From Oscillospiraceae bacterium (GTDB taxonomy: Bacteria > Bacillota > Clostridia > Oscillospirales > Ruminococcaceae): a stretch of DNA of 24,933 nucleotides. The translations under genes and the position numbers were made by a program. Position 1 is the stretch's first letter; every line of letters begins with the position of its first letter. Positions 15,090 to 23,929 of this stretch are shown piece by piece. Location of the stretch: NCBI GenBank assembly GCA_029240015.1, contig JARBTU010000010.1, positions 1 to 24,933 of the forward strand, in the 5' to 3' direction. The notes beneath the pieces are model-generated. The model worked only from the letters and a program-made list of their open reading frames with translations. It searched no databases and was not told the origin of the DNA.

Positions 15090-16074
15090 TCATTTCACCC
15101 AAGATACAAATATTATCCTGCTGCATAAAATCTCCCTCATGATAATACGCTGCTCTTGCCCTGCATCCGCCGCAGTTCGATTTGTAAGCGCATGCCCCGC
15201 AAGTACCGCCGTACTCTTCTGTCCTCAGTGTTTCAAACACTTCGTTTTGTTCCCATATCTTGTTAAAAGGAGTCTCGCGCACATTGCCGATTTCCATATC
15301 CATGTAAGCACAAGGCTGAACCTTCCCTGTCGGACCAATGATGCAGTAAGACGTTCCCGCAATACAGCCCTTGGTATAACGCAGTTTCAAATCCATTTGC
15401 TTTGCAATTCTCATAAACTGCGGTGCACAGGTTGGTTTGATTTCAATATCTACCTCAGTCGATTTCTTCATGATTCTTTGCAATACATTTTCATAAGTTT
15501 CACGATCCAAAGCCTCGTCTTTAATATCTTTTCCTCTCCCTGTTGGAACTAGAAAAAAGATATGATGCGCAACCGCTCCCATTTTCACCGCAAAATCGGT
15601 CATCTCTTCCACTTCATGCTCATTCCAGTCCATAACGGTCGTGTGGATTTGGAAAGCAAGTCCTGCTTTTTTGCAGTTTTTCATACCTTGAACGGTCAAA
15701 TCCCATGCATTTTCATAACATCTTAGCTTGTCATGTTTTTGTTTGTCCAAACTGTCTAAACTGATTCCTGCTCCCATCAGTCCGGATTTTTTTAATTTTA
15801 CGGCAACATCTTCGGTGATCAGAGTTCCATTCGTCCCCAACACACAGCGCAGTCCTTTGCTGGTCGCATATTGAATAAGTTCGAAAATATCACTTCTCAT
15901 CAAAGGCTCTCCACCGCTGAAAATCATGATTCTAAAGCCCGCTCTTGCAATTTCATCAATCAGTTTTTTGCCTTCAACGGTGCTTAGCTCTTCGTTTTTC
16001 TTTTTTCCTGCTTCTCGATAGCAATGTCCGCAAAACATGTTACATTGGTTGGTTGTATTCCAAGATAAAATCAT
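15082..16074 (-). CDS. ahbD: Heme synthase AhbD, radical SAM (NirJ2-type)
   Basis: 330 residues. AhbD oxidatively decarboxylates the two propionate chains of iron-coproporphyrin III to vinyl groups, yielding heme without oxygen. The radical SAM motif CNMFCGHC (C11, C15, C18) binds the [4Fe-4S] cluster, FSGGEPL is the SAM-contacting GGEP motif, and a C-terminal SPASM-like set of cysteines (CIAGTSYCIIGPTGKVQPC, CGACAYKSNCGGC, final C) likely holds a second cluster. WNTTNQCN at the start and the CIAG..YCIIGP segment fit NirJ2/AhbD and separate it from AhbC. The ATG overlaps the ahbC stop by 4 bp. Cytoplasmic and oxygen-sensitive by family. Assignment as D and not C is supported by motif and length. 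Confidence 0.9.
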   Translation of the reverse strand: MILSWNTTNQCNMFCGHCYREAGKKKNEELSTVEGKKLIDEIARAGFRIMIFSGGEPLMRSDIFELIQYATSKGLRCVLGTNGTLITEDVAVKLKKSGLMGAGISLDSLDKQKHDKLRCYENAWDLTVQGMKNCKKAGLAFQIHTTVMDWNEHEVEEMTDFAVKMGAVAHHIFFLVPTGRGKDIKDEALDRETYENVLQRIMKKSTEVDIEIKPTCAPQFMRIAKQMDLKLRYTKGCIAGTSYCIIGPTGKVQPCAYMDMEIGNVRETPFNKIWEQNEVFETLRTEEYGGTCGACAYKSNCGGCRARAAYYHEGDFMQQDNICILGEMNG

Positions 16075-17252
16075 AATCCGATCTCCTCATCCGTTAGATA
16101 ACAAGCAGGGTCACTGTCCCAAAAGTTCCCGTCTACTGATTCTGCCCTTGCTCTGAAGTTTCCGTTACAGATTCCGTAATAATTACATTCCGAACAACGT
16201 CCAGTAATCTTCGATTTTCTGTCCCGAAGTCCGGCAAGCAACGGAATCGCTGAATCTTTCCATATTTCGCTGAACTTTCTTTCACGAATGTTTCCCAATG
16301 TATGGTGCTGTGTAAACTGGTCGGGGTGAACGTTTCCTATACTGTCCACATTTGCAAACGCCATACCCGAACGGTTCCCCCCATTGATTTTAAGTAAAGA
16401 CAATACTTTGTCTGCTAATTCAGGCTTATTTTCTTTAAGCCAACGATATAGATAAACGGCGTCAGTATGATTGTCAACCGTAAGGATTTCCTTTTTCAGC
16501 CCTTTTTCGTGGAAATATAAAACCTTTTCAATAATATACTCCAACACTTTCCTGGATTGCTCATGCGTGATATCCTCTTTAACCATCTCGCTTCCTCTTC
16601 CCGAATAAACAAGATGGTAAAAACAGACGCGGTCTACGTTTTCTTTCTCCAGCAAATCAAATATTTTTGGAAGCTCGTCTACATTATGCTTGTTAATGGT
16701 AAAACGAAGTCCGACTTTCTGCCCTGCTTCCACACAGTTTCTGATTCCTTCAAGTGCTTTTTGAAAAGCACCTTTTCTTCCCCTGAACTCGTCGTTCACC
16801 TCTTCTAATCCATCCAAGCTGATACCGACATATCCGACACCGATTTCTTTGAGTCTCCTTGCAACATCCTTTGTAATAAGTGTTCCGTTTGTGGAAACGG
16901 TTACCCTTACTCCACATTCCTTGCAATATTCTACCAATTCAAAAAAGTCCGGTCTCATCAAAGGTTCTCCGCCCGAAAAAAGCAGAACAGGAACTTTAAA
17001 GTCCGCAAGGTCTTTAATAAATGCTTTGGCTTCCTCGGTCGTCAGTTCGTCTGTATATTTTTTGTTTTCGGAAGACGAATAGCAATGAATGCAATTCAGA
17101 TTACATGTTCTGGATATATTCCACGCAACAACGGGACCAAAGCCCTCTCTTACCCCTGTCAGACATCCTTTTGCTGAATCCACATATCGAATTCCGCTCC
17201 CGAAATTCTCTGTGCCGACCAATAGTTTTGTGATATCAAGCAATAATTTCAC
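16071..17252 (-). CDS. ahbC: 12,18-didecarboxysiroheme deacetylase AhbC, radical SAM (NirJ1-type)
   Basis: 393 residues from a GTG start. AhbC removes the two remaining acetate chains of didecarboxysiroheme to give iron-coproporphyrin III. CNLNCIHC (C50, C54, C57) is the radical SAM cluster motif and FSGGEPLMRPDFF the GGEP loop. The C-terminus GRCSECNYYGICNGNFRARA followed by DPACYLTDEEI is typical of NirJ1/AhbC. The N-terminal ITKLLVGTENFG segment is also family-like. The GTG at 17252 stands only 2 nt after AAGGGG; a TTG three codons later (17243) would have an 11-nt spacing, so the exact start is open. It is followed directly by ahbD. Confidence 0.92.
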   Translation of the reverse strand: MKLLLDITKLLVGTENFGSGIRYVDSAKGCLTGVREGFGPVVAWNISRTCNLNCIHCYSSSENKKYTDELTTEEAKAFIKDLADFKVPVLLFSGGEPLMRPDFFELVEYCKECGVRVTVSTNGTLITKDVARRLKEIGVGYVGISLDGLEEVNDEFRGRKGAFQKALEGIRNCVEAGQKVGLRFTINKHNVDELPKIFDLLEKENVDRVCFYHLVYSGRGSEMVKEDITHEQSRKVLEYIIEKVLYFHEKGLKKEILTVDNHTDAVYLYRWLKENKPELADKVLSLLKINGGNRSGMAFANVDSIGNVHPDQFTQHHTLGNIRERKFSEIWKDSAIPLLAGLRDRKSKITGRCSECNYYGICNGNFRARAESVDGNFWDSDPACYLTDEEIGL

Positions 17253-17258
17253 TTCCCC

Positions 17259-17615
17259 TTATTTGATTCTATCTATTATAATATCCACCAGTTTTTCATC
17301 ATCGCCAATGTTTTTTGTCAGAATGATGCTGGTTTGTTCGTATTGCTCATTTAATTTTCTTATCTTTTCCACAACATCTCTTTGAAAATGAACGCCTTCA
17401 AAAAGGAAGAGCGGCATCACTTTTATTTCGCTTGCTCCGTTTTGGATTGCTCTTCCGACCACATCTTCAAGAGTATGTTCCGAAAATTGCAAAAAAGCGG
17501 GATAAACACGGTCCAAATTCAATTTACACTTTACCTTCTCTGTTAATGAGTTTAAGCCTTCTACACTTTTTTTCGCTCTGCTCCCGTGGGACAATATAAT
17601 TATAGCTTTATTCAT
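17259..17615 (-). CDS. Short CbiX/SirB-type sirohydrochlorin chelatase
   Basis: 118 residues, the length of the small single-domain CbiX(S) enzymes. His10 in LSHGSR and His76 in the MPLFLFEGVHFQRD segment are the metal-handling histidines of the class II chelatase family. CbiX inserts cobalt for B12, whereas SirB inserts iron for siroheme. Since this gene lies inside a siroheme-to-heme operon, iron insertion is the better inference. It overlaps hemL by 4 bp and is followed by ahbC after 6 nt. A SirC/Met8-type protein is encoded in the same operon and may share or leave this step. Confidence 0.88.
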   Translation of the reverse strand: MNKAIIILSHGSRAKKSVEGLNSLTEKVKCKLNLDRVYPAFLQFSEHTLEDVVGRAIQNGASEIKVMPLFLFEGVHFQRDVVEKIRKLNEQYEQTSIILTKNIGDDEKLVDIIIDRIK

Positions 17616-18895
17616 TGGGCAATCACCCTAAACGACTGATCAATCGCATCAATAGTCTTTTGGATGTCTTGTTCAGAAAGGGCATCAGAAACAAAAACTG
17701 CTTCAAACTGCGACGGAGCCAAGTAGATTCCTTGTGACAGCATTTCTTTAAAATACATGGCAAATAATTTTGTATCGCTTGTCAACGCGGATTGATAGTC
17801 CACAACCGAATGGTTGGTAAAAAACACGGTAAAAACACTTCCTGCTTGATTGATAACAACATCAACGCCGTATTTTTTAGCCGCTGTCCGATACGCATCC
17901 ACCAAAACATCTGCCTTTTGTGAAATTCGCTGATATATTTTTTCGTCTTGTTTGAGTACTTTTAGAGTTGCAATACCCGCAGCTGTGGAAATCGGATTCC
18001 CCGACAACGTCCCCGCCTGATACACGCTCCCTACAGGAGCTATCATCGACATGATTTCTTTCGAGCCACCATATGCACCGCATGGCATCCCGCCGCCGAT
18101 AATCTTGCCTAAAGTCGTTAAATCGGGCAGGATTCCGAAAAGCGCCTGTGCCCCGCCATAAGAAGCTCTGAATCCGCTAATAACCTCGTCAAAAATCAGA
18201 AGAGAGCCATTTTTTGTCGTGATTTCTCTTAAATATTCTAAGAATTCTCTTGTTGCATTCACCACACCCATGTTGCCCGCAATCGGCTCCACGATAATAG
18301 CAGCAATCTGCTCGCCAAACTGCTCAAAAAGAATCTTTACGCTTTCAATGTTGTTATATTCCGCTATCAGCGTATTCCCCGCCGTGTCTGACGAAACACC
18401 ATTACTGTCCGGTATTCCCGCCGTCAAAAGTCCCGATCCGGCTTTGACCAGCATACTGTCGGTATGTCCGTGATAACAGCCGGAAAACTTAACAATATAT
18501 TGCCTGCCCGTGTATCCTTTTGCAAGCCTTAACGCGCTCATCACCGCTTCGGTTCCCGAGCTTACCAGTCTCACCATCTCAATAGAAGGAACTGCGTCAC
18601 AGATTAACTGCGCAATTTCAACTTCTCGCTCGGTCGGTGCGCCAAAGGTTAGTCCGTCTTTAACAGCGTCCTCTACTGCTTTTTGCACTTGCGGATGCAG
18701 GTGTCCTAATACCATCGGTCCCCATGAACAGACATAGTCGATATATTCGTTTCCCTCTACGTCATAAATCTTGGAGCCTTTTCCTTTTTGAATAAAAGGC
18801 GGATTTAGCCCAACCGATTTAAATGCTCTTACGGGGCTGTTTACGCCGCCCGGGATGATTTCTTTTGCTTTATTAAACAACTCTAATGAATTCAT
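17612..18895 (-). CDS. hemL: Glutamate-1-semialdehyde 2,1-aminomutase HemL
   Basis: 427 residues, normal length. HemL is a PLP enzyme that converts glutamate-1-semialdehyde from HemA into 5-aminolevulinate. The PLP lysine is K264 in TTLGKIIGGGMPCGAYGG; other class III aminotransferase signatures are LVSSGTEAVMSALRLA, GCYHGHTD and IFDEVISGFR. The start MNSLELFNKAKEIIPGGVNSPVRAF is typical. The ATG overlaps the hemB stop by 4 bp and follows a GAGGGA site; the end overlaps cbiX by 4 bp. No defect was noticed. Confidence 0.96.
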   Translation of the reverse strand: MNSLELFNKAKEIIPGGVNSPVRAFKSVGLNPPFIQKGKGSKIYDVEGNEYIDYVCSWGPMVLGHLHPQVQKAVEDAVKDGLTFGAPTEREVEIAQLICDAVPSIEMVRLVSSGTEAVMSALRLAKGYTGRQYIVKFSGCYHGHTDSMLVKAGSGLLTAGIPDSNGVSSDTAGNTLIAEYNNIESVKILFEQFGEQIAAIIVEPIAGNMGVVNATREFLEYLREITTKNGSLLIFDEVISGFRASYGGAQALFGILPDLTTLGKIIGGGMPCGAYGGSKEIMSMIAPVGSVYQAGTLSGNPISTAAGIATLKVLKQDEKIYQRISQKADVLVDAYRTAAKKYGVDVVINQAGSVFTVFFTNHSVVDYQSALTSDTKLFAMYFKEMLSQGIYLAPSQFEAVFVSDALSEQDIQKTIDAIDQSFRVIAQ

Positions 18896-19854
18896 TTTAA
18901 AAGTTCCCTCGCTATTTCTTTCGCGTGATAAGTAATAATAATATCCGCTCCTGCCCGTTTCATGGAAAGCAACGTTTCTTTTATCACAGCCATTTCATCA
19001 ATCCAGCCCATTTTTGCCGCCGCTTTCACCATCGCATATTCCCCACTGACGTTGTATGCCACGACAGGGATATCAAAATTCTCCCTTGCCGACTTGATGA
19101 TGTCAAGATAAGCAAGTGCAGGCTTGACCATAATCATGTCCGCACCTTCTTGTATGTCAAGAGCCATCTCTTTGACGGCTTCTCTCGCGTTCCCGCTGTC
19201 CATCTGATAGGACTTTCTGTCTCCGAACTTTGGCGCACTGTCCGCCGCATCCCTGAACGGTCCATAATAGGCGGAACAATATTTGGCGCTGTATGCCATA
19301 ATCGGTGTATTTTTAAAACCGCTTTCATCCAAGCATTCTCTTATCGCTAAAACCCGACCGTCCATCATGTCGGATGGTGCAACAATATCCGCTCCTGCCT
19401 GTGCATGGCTTAATGCCGTTTTTGCAAGCAAAGGTAACGTTTCGTCATTTAATACCTCTCCATTTTCAACCACACCGCAATGCCCGTGGCTTGTGTATTC
19501 ACAAAGACAGACGTCTGTTACCACCAAAAAATCATAATTTTGTTTGATGTATCGAACCGCTTTTTGAACAATTCCATTCTCATCATAAGCGCCCGAACCG
19601 ACCTCATCTTTTTCATTCGGAATGCCGAACAGAAGAATGCTTTTGATGCCAATTTTTTTTACTTCGTCCAACTCGCTTGAAAGCATGTCAAGGGAATAGC
19701 GGTAGATTTCTGGCATGGATTCTATTTCTTGTTTGACTTTTTCACCTTCACAAACAAAAACAGGGTATATCAAGTCGTTGATGCTTAAACTCGTCTCGCG
19801 TACTAAGTCTCTTATAATATTATTTTGTCTTAATCTTCTTGGTCTATTTCGCAT
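18892..19854 (-). CDS. hemB: Porphobilinogen synthase HemB (zinc type)
   Basis: 320 residues. HemB condenses two 5-aminolevulinate molecules into porphobilinogen. The Schiff-base lysines are K191 (MAYSAKYCSAYYGPFRDAA) and K244 (MVKPALAYLDII). C116, C118 and C126 in DVCLCEYTSHGHCG form the zinc site, so this is the zinc-dependent class. The frame is open upstream to 19995, but the extra 47 residues are cysteine- and arginine-rich, overlap the 3' end of cobA-hemD, and are unlike any HemB; the ATG at 19854 follows an AAGGGATGG site and gives the family N-terminus MRNRPRRLR. It overlaps hemL by 4 bp. Confidence 0.95.
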   Translation of the reverse strand: MRNRPRRLRQNNIIRDLVRETSLSINDLIYPVFVCEGEKVKQEIESMPEIYRYSLDMLSSELDEVKKIGIKSILLFGIPNEKDEVGSGAYDENGIVQKAVRYIKQNYDFLVVTDVCLCEYTSHGHCGVVENGEVLNDETLPLLAKTALSHAQAGADIVAPSDMMDGRVLAIRECLDESGFKNTPIMAYSAKYCSAYYGPFRDAADSAPKFGDRKSYQMDSGNAREAVKEMALDIQEGADMIMVKPALAYLDIIKSARENFDIPVVAYNVSGEYAMVKAAAKMGWIDEMAVIKETLLSMKRAGADIIITYHAKEIARELLK

Positions 19855-19874
19855 ACAACCATCCCTTTGATTCT

Positions 19875-21350
19875 TTATATGGTACTGATCTCTATAATCT
19901 TTTCCACCAAGCCGTCTATCGTAAAATGATCTGCAACCGCAAAAACAGCAATACCGTTTTCTGCTGCGGTTTTGGCTGTTACTTCCCCGATACATATTGC
20001 TTTTGCGCGAGTTTTTGTTGTTCCTGTTGATTTAATAAAATTATGAACGGTAGAAGAACTTGTAAAGGTAATATAATCGATTTCCCCCTCGGCGTCCAGT
20101 CTCAAAAACTCGTCCGCTCCTCTTGCATCACAAACCGTTTGATAAATGACAAAATCGTCAATCGCATATCCGTTTTCTGCAAGAATTTTTCCAACTGTCT
20201 TTGCTGAAATATCACTTCGTACGATTTTTATCCTGCTTGATGTAGGAACGTTTTTCATCACAAGCTCCGCCAAAGATTCCCCTGTGAATTTTTGTGGCAA
20301 ATCCTCACAAAGAATGCCCTTCGTTTTAAGGTACTCCTTCGTGCTTTCTCCGACGGAAAATATCTTTGTATCAAAGAGTTCTCTGATATCTTTATTATTC
20401 TTTGCCATACCATCAAAGTAGATTTTAACCGCATTTTTGGAGGTGAAAATCAACACATCGGAATCGCAAAGTACTGCATTTTTGGTTTCTTCCTCATTTT
20501 CTTTAATTTTAATAAGGGGAAACTCAAAAACATCTGCATCCAAAGCAAGCAGTTTCTTAGTTAGTTCACTTGCCTGTTCTCTCGCTCTTGTAACAGCGAT
20601 TCTTTTGGCATGGAGCGGTTTTTTCCCAAACCAGTCCAGTTTTTTGTGAAGTGAAACCACTTCTCCGACAATAATCACAGCGGGCGATTTGATTCCCTGC
20701 TCCTCTGCAGCATCACAAATAGAGGAAAGTGTCCCCACCGCTTTTTTCTGCCGACAGGTTGTCCCCTGCTGAACAAGCGCAACAGGCGTATCTGGATTTT
20801 TCCCGTTTTTCATCAGGCTTTGCGTAATATATGCTAGGTTGGACACGCCCATCAAAAAAACAAGCGTCCCGCTCAACTTAGCAAGTATCTTAAAGTCCAT
20901 ATCCCGTGCATCATCTTTTTTATGCCCTGTTATCACGTGGAAACTGTCCGCTATTCCTCTGTGAGTAACAGGGATTCCGCCATATGCGGGAGCCGATATC
21001 GACGACGTGACGCCAGGCAGAACCTCAAAGGGAATATTGTGATTAACAAGCTCGAGCGCCTCTTCGCTTCCTCTTCCAAAAACAAAAGGATCACCACCTT
21101 TTACTCTTGCGACTGTTTTCCCTGCCCCACCGAAATCCACCAATATTTGATTAATTTCCTCCTGCGTTTTATGGTGCTTCCCAGGCGCTTTCCCCACATA
21201 CACAAATTCCGCGCCCTCTTTTGCTAACGAAAGAATACTGCTGGAAGAAAGTCTGTCATGAACAATCACATCCGCATTTTTAATACATTCCGCCGCTTTT
21301 ATTGTCAAAAGACCGATGTCTCCCGGCCCTGCTCCGATTAAATATACCAT
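19875..21350 (-). CDS. cobA-hemD: Fused uroporphyrinogen-III C-methyltransferase / uroporphyrinogen-III synthase
   Basis: 491 residues from the ATG at 21350, which follows GGAGG at 5 nt and gives the family N-terminus MVYLIGAGPG; an in-frame ATG at 21374 lacks such a site. Residues about 1-240 are SUMT/CobA, which methylates uroporphyrinogen III at C2 and C7 to precorrin-2 (GAGPGDIGLLTIKAAE, VARVKGGDPFVFGRGSEE, TGHKK). Residues about 250-491 are HemD, which cyclises hydroxymethylbilane (KRIAVTRAREQASEL, ITFTSSSTVHNF). Such fusions are common in Bacillota. It starts 13 nt after the hemC stop and lies 20 nt before hemB. Joining these activities biases flux towards siroheme, matching the downstream ahb genes. 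Confidence 0.94.
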   Translation of the reverse strand: MVYLIGAGPGDIGLLTIKAAECIKNADVIVHDRLSSSSILSLAKEGAEFVYVGKAPGKHHKTQEEINQILVDFGGAGKTVARVKGGDPFVFGRGSEEALELVNHNIPFEVLPGVTSSISAPAYGGIPVTHRGIADSFHVITGHKKDDARDMDFKILAKLSGTLVFLMGVSNLAYITQSLMKNGKNPDTPVALVQQGTTCRQKKAVGTLSSICDAAEEQGIKSPAVIIVGEVVSLHKKLDWFGKKPLHAKRIAVTRAREQASELTKKLLALDADVFEFPLIKIKENEEETKNAVLCDSDVLIFTSKNAVKIYFDGMAKNNKDIRELFDTKIFSVGESTKEYLKTKGILCEDLPQKFTGESLAELVMKNVPTSSRIKIVRSDISAKTVGKILAENGYAIDDFVIYQTVCDARGADEFLRLDAEGEIDYITFTSSSTVHNFIKSTGTTKTRAKAICIGEVTAKTAAENGIAVFAVADHFTIDGLVEKIIEISTI

Positions 21351-21363
21351 GTTTTCCTCCGCA

Positions 21364-22109
21364 TTATAAGGCATTCTTTATTTTTATGGCGAGTTTCCGT
21401 CCCAAATCTTTAAACTCAGAAACATCCCCGATTAACATGTCTTTCTTGATTTTTCCATTTTGCTCTATCATCCCGACCACTTTCATTTCTTCGTCGGAAA
21501 CCGTAGCCAAAGCCGCAATCGGCGCACTGCATCCGCCGCCTACTTGCTGCATAAATCCACGCTCACAAATCATGGTCCGATAGGTTTCATCACAGCTTAT
21601 CTTACGGATGATTTCATTTTTCTCATCATCAATTCGTCCCTCAACCGCAATAATTCCCTGGCACACTGCGGGAATCATATCCTCTGTATCTATCACATTC
21701 ACATCATCACGTACAACATTCAACCGGTCAAGCCCTGCTTTTGCAAGGATGATGGCGTCATATTCTCCATCATCATACCTTTTAAGCCTTGTAAGGATAT
21801 TCCCTCTAAGCAGTTTGATTTGAATATTGTCTCTGATTGCCTTGATATGTACTTCCCGTCTTGGGCTGCTTGTGCCTACGATCGCATTTTGAGGAAGTTC
21901 TCTGATATTTTTATATTTACTGATTAAAACATCATGAAAGTCATCTCGCTTGATGGCTCCCGCAATACCGAGTCCTTTGGGGAACTCAGATGGCATATCT
22001 TTGGCACTATGAACCGCAAAGTCAATTTCATTGTTTAACATTGCAATTTCCAGTTCTTTAACAAAAGTGCCATTGCCAAGGCGCTCTCACGCGTTCCTAT
22101 CCTTATCAT
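21364..22109 (-). pseudogene. hemC: hemC, hydroxymethylbilane synthase, with internal deletion and frameshift
   Basis: HemC joins four porphobilinogens into hydroxymethylbilane and is needed for every tetrapyrrole. The true start is recognisable at 22109 (ATG, overlapping the sirC end): it encodes M-IRIGTRESALAMA, then runs out of frame to a stop at 22037-22035. The rest of the protein continues in a neighbouring frame from GNGTFVKELEIAML (22077 onward) to 21364, with the VHSAKDMP catalytic Asp and the VGGGCSAPIA cofactor Cys intact. Compared with the family, some 40-45 residues between ALAMA and the GGxGxFVKE motif are missing and the frame shifts. An ATG at 22041 could give a 225-residue protein instead of about 295-310, lacking much of domain 1. 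It may be a real deletion or a sequence error. Confidence 0.85.
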
Positions 22110-22650
22110 CATCAAATGCGGCCTCCGTCATATGATTCATTTCATTCTTAAGTTCTTCATTTTTTGTTGCTTGCAACAGTGTATTTCTTGCATCCAGCAA
22201 ATTGCGGGATATTTCATCCAAATCATCGGGCAAGCATCTCACAATCATCTGTTTCAGTTTCTTTGAAAGAGACGGCACTCCGCCGCTGTTTATGCCTATT
22301 GTGACCTCTCCCCTTTTGACTACAGCCGGAAAAGCAAAAGTTTCTCCGCTCGTTTTGGTTGCACTGTTCACCCATATTTTCCGCTCATTGCAAAATCTCA
22401 CAATTTCATCATTAAGTTCTTTGTCGTCCGTCGCCGCTATCACCAGAAAAGCATCCAGTAAGTCATTCCGCTCCAGCTTTCTGTTTATCAAACGAACCGG
22501 GAGCTGGCTGATAGATGGTAACAAAGCAGGGGAAATCACTGTTATATTTTCACAATACTCCGCAAGTACTTTGATTTTCCGTTCGGCGACCTTTCCGCCC
22601 CCTGCAACCACGCATTTATGGGTTTTGATTTCAACAAATATAGGAAACAT
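22087..22650 (-). CDS. Precorrin-2 dehydrogenase (SirC/Met8/CysG-N type)
   Basis: 187 residues. It oxidises precorrin-2 to sirohydrochlorin with NAD+; some members also insert iron. The N-terminal Rossmann motif VVAGGGKVAERK (about 14-25), the AATDDKELNDEI segment near 72-83 and FAFPAVVKRGEVTIGINSGGVPSLSK are typical. A short helical C-terminus completes it. Its ATG overlaps the hemA stop by one base (TAATG) and its 3' end overlaps the original hemC start by 23 bp. With CbiX downstream, the dehydrogenase role is the safer call. Gene names in use include sirC, met8 and ylnF-like, so no symbol is given. Confidence 0.93.
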   Translation of the reverse strand: MFPIFVEIKTHKCVVAGGGKVAERKIKVLAEYCENITVISPALLPSISQLPVRLINRKLERNDLLDAFLVIAATDDKELNDEIVRFCNERKIWVNSATKTSGETFAFPAVVKRGEVTIGINSGGVPSLSKKLKQMIVRCLPDDLDEISRNLLDARNTLLQATKNEELKNEMNHMTEAAFDDDKDRNA

Positions 22651-23897
22651 TATAATTCATCCTCATTGGCTACAGCCTGATCCATACACTTTAAAAATAC
22701 TTTAATCTCTTCTTGATCCGCAACATCCTTTATGTTATATAAAAAAGTTTTAAGAATGCTGTCTACTGTGCTGTTTACAGCCTGTTCCACAACCTTTAAA
22801 TCCTCTGGATTTTCCAGTTTTTTTTGCGCATAGCAGATTCTTTTGGATGCGCTTCTGTTCGCACATTCCCTTACTTTCTTCAATACATTTGCACCTTTTC
22901 TGAACTCGAACCATCTACCGAATTCCTGTGCATCCTTTTCAATCATTTCAAGCGCTTCCTGCGCTTTTTGGAGTCGTATTTTCTTGTTTTCATCGGCTGT
23001 TTGCTGTAAATCGTCTATATTTAAATAAGTTGCTTCATCCACTTGAGTAACGTTTTCATCAATATCTCTTGGAACAGCCAAATCAATAAAGATTCTTGGC
23101 TTAACCATTTTAATGCTACCATCCAGATCCTCTGCCGTAATTGTAAAATGCGGACTGCTGGTGCAGCTGATAATGATGTCGCACTTGCTGATGTATTCAT
23201 ACCGTTCCTCATAATTAATGGCTGTGGCCTCGGGACAGACATCGGATAAATCAATAATTTTTGATCTTGTCCTTATGGTTACAAAGCTCTTCACGCCAAC
23301 CGAGACGAGGTTCCTCAGCGCGATGATACCCATCTCGCCCGAGCCAATTACCAGTGCTGTTTTTCCGTAAAGCGATCCCAAACATTCTTTTGCTGCGTTG
23401 ACTGCGATGGTTCCAACCGAAACGGCATAAGATGAAAGACCTGTTTGAGCCTTTATTTTTTTGGATGTCGTAACCGCCGCCTTAAATAGTGTATTCATGA
23501 CCGTTTTGGCCAATTTGCTTTCCAAAGCGATTTGATGTGCATCCTTGACTTGTCTTAAAATTTCATCTTCGCCGATGACAAGTGAATCCAGCCCTGCAGT
23601 CACCTTAAATAAGTAAGTCACCGCCTCATCCATCTCATAGCAATACAAATGAGATTCAAATTCATCTAATTTAAGCCCACAGCAACTGCATAAGGCTTTT
23701 TTTGCTTTTTCTATGTCTCCCTCATAAAGATACACTTCTGTCCTGTTGCAAGTTGAAAGTAAGACGCCTTCGCCCGAACCCGCCTGTTCTATAATATATG
23801 AAAGTTTTGCTGCATTTTTTATATTATTTACACTTAGCTTTTCTCTGATTTCAACAGGAGCAGTTTTATGACTAATTCCAACAACAAAAATATTCAC
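22650..23897 (-). CDS. hemA: Glutamyl-tRNA reductase HemA
   Basis: 415 residues from a GTG at 23897; the GAGGAG site lies 8 nt upstream and the resulting N-terminus MNIFVVGISHKTAPVEIRE is typical. A GTG at 23906 is in frame but sits inside the binding site. HemA reduces glutamyl-tRNA to glutamate-1-semialdehyde with NADPH, the entry step of the C5 pathway. Cys50 in STCNRTEVY is the catalytic thiol. The NADPH domain holds ALVIGSGEMGIIALRNL, followed by IISCTSSPHF, and the C-terminal helical dimerisation domain closes the protein. It is the first gene of the tetrapyrrole operon, behind a strong promoter. Confidence 0.96.
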   Translation of the reverse strand: MNIFVVGISHKTAPVEIREKLSVNNIKNAAKLSYIIEQAGSGEGVLLSTCNRTEVYLYEGDIEKAKKALCSCCGLKLDEFESHLYCYEMDEAVTYLFKVTAGLDSLVIGEDEILRQVKDAHQIALESKLAKTVMNTLFKAAVTTSKKIKAQTGLSSYAVSVGTIAVNAAKECLGSLYGKTALVIGSGEMGIIALRNLVSVGVKSFVTIRTRSKIIDLSDVCPEATAINYEERYEYISKCDIIISCTSSPHFTITAEDLDGSIKMVKPRIFIDLAVPRDIDENVTQVDEATYLNIDDLQQTADENKKIRLQKAQEALEMIEKDAQEFGRWFEFRKGANVLKKVRECANRSASKRICYAQKKLENPEDLKVVEQAVNSTVDSILKTFLYNIKDVADQEEIKVFLKCMDQAVANEDEL

Positions 23898-23929
23898 AAC
23901 ATCCACTCCTCAAATTTTTATACCTTAAA

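Noticed and set aside
19855..19995. 47-residue N-terminal extension of HemB
   Set aside because: Overlaps the end of cobA-hemD, is unlike HemB, and the ATG at 19854 has its own binding site.
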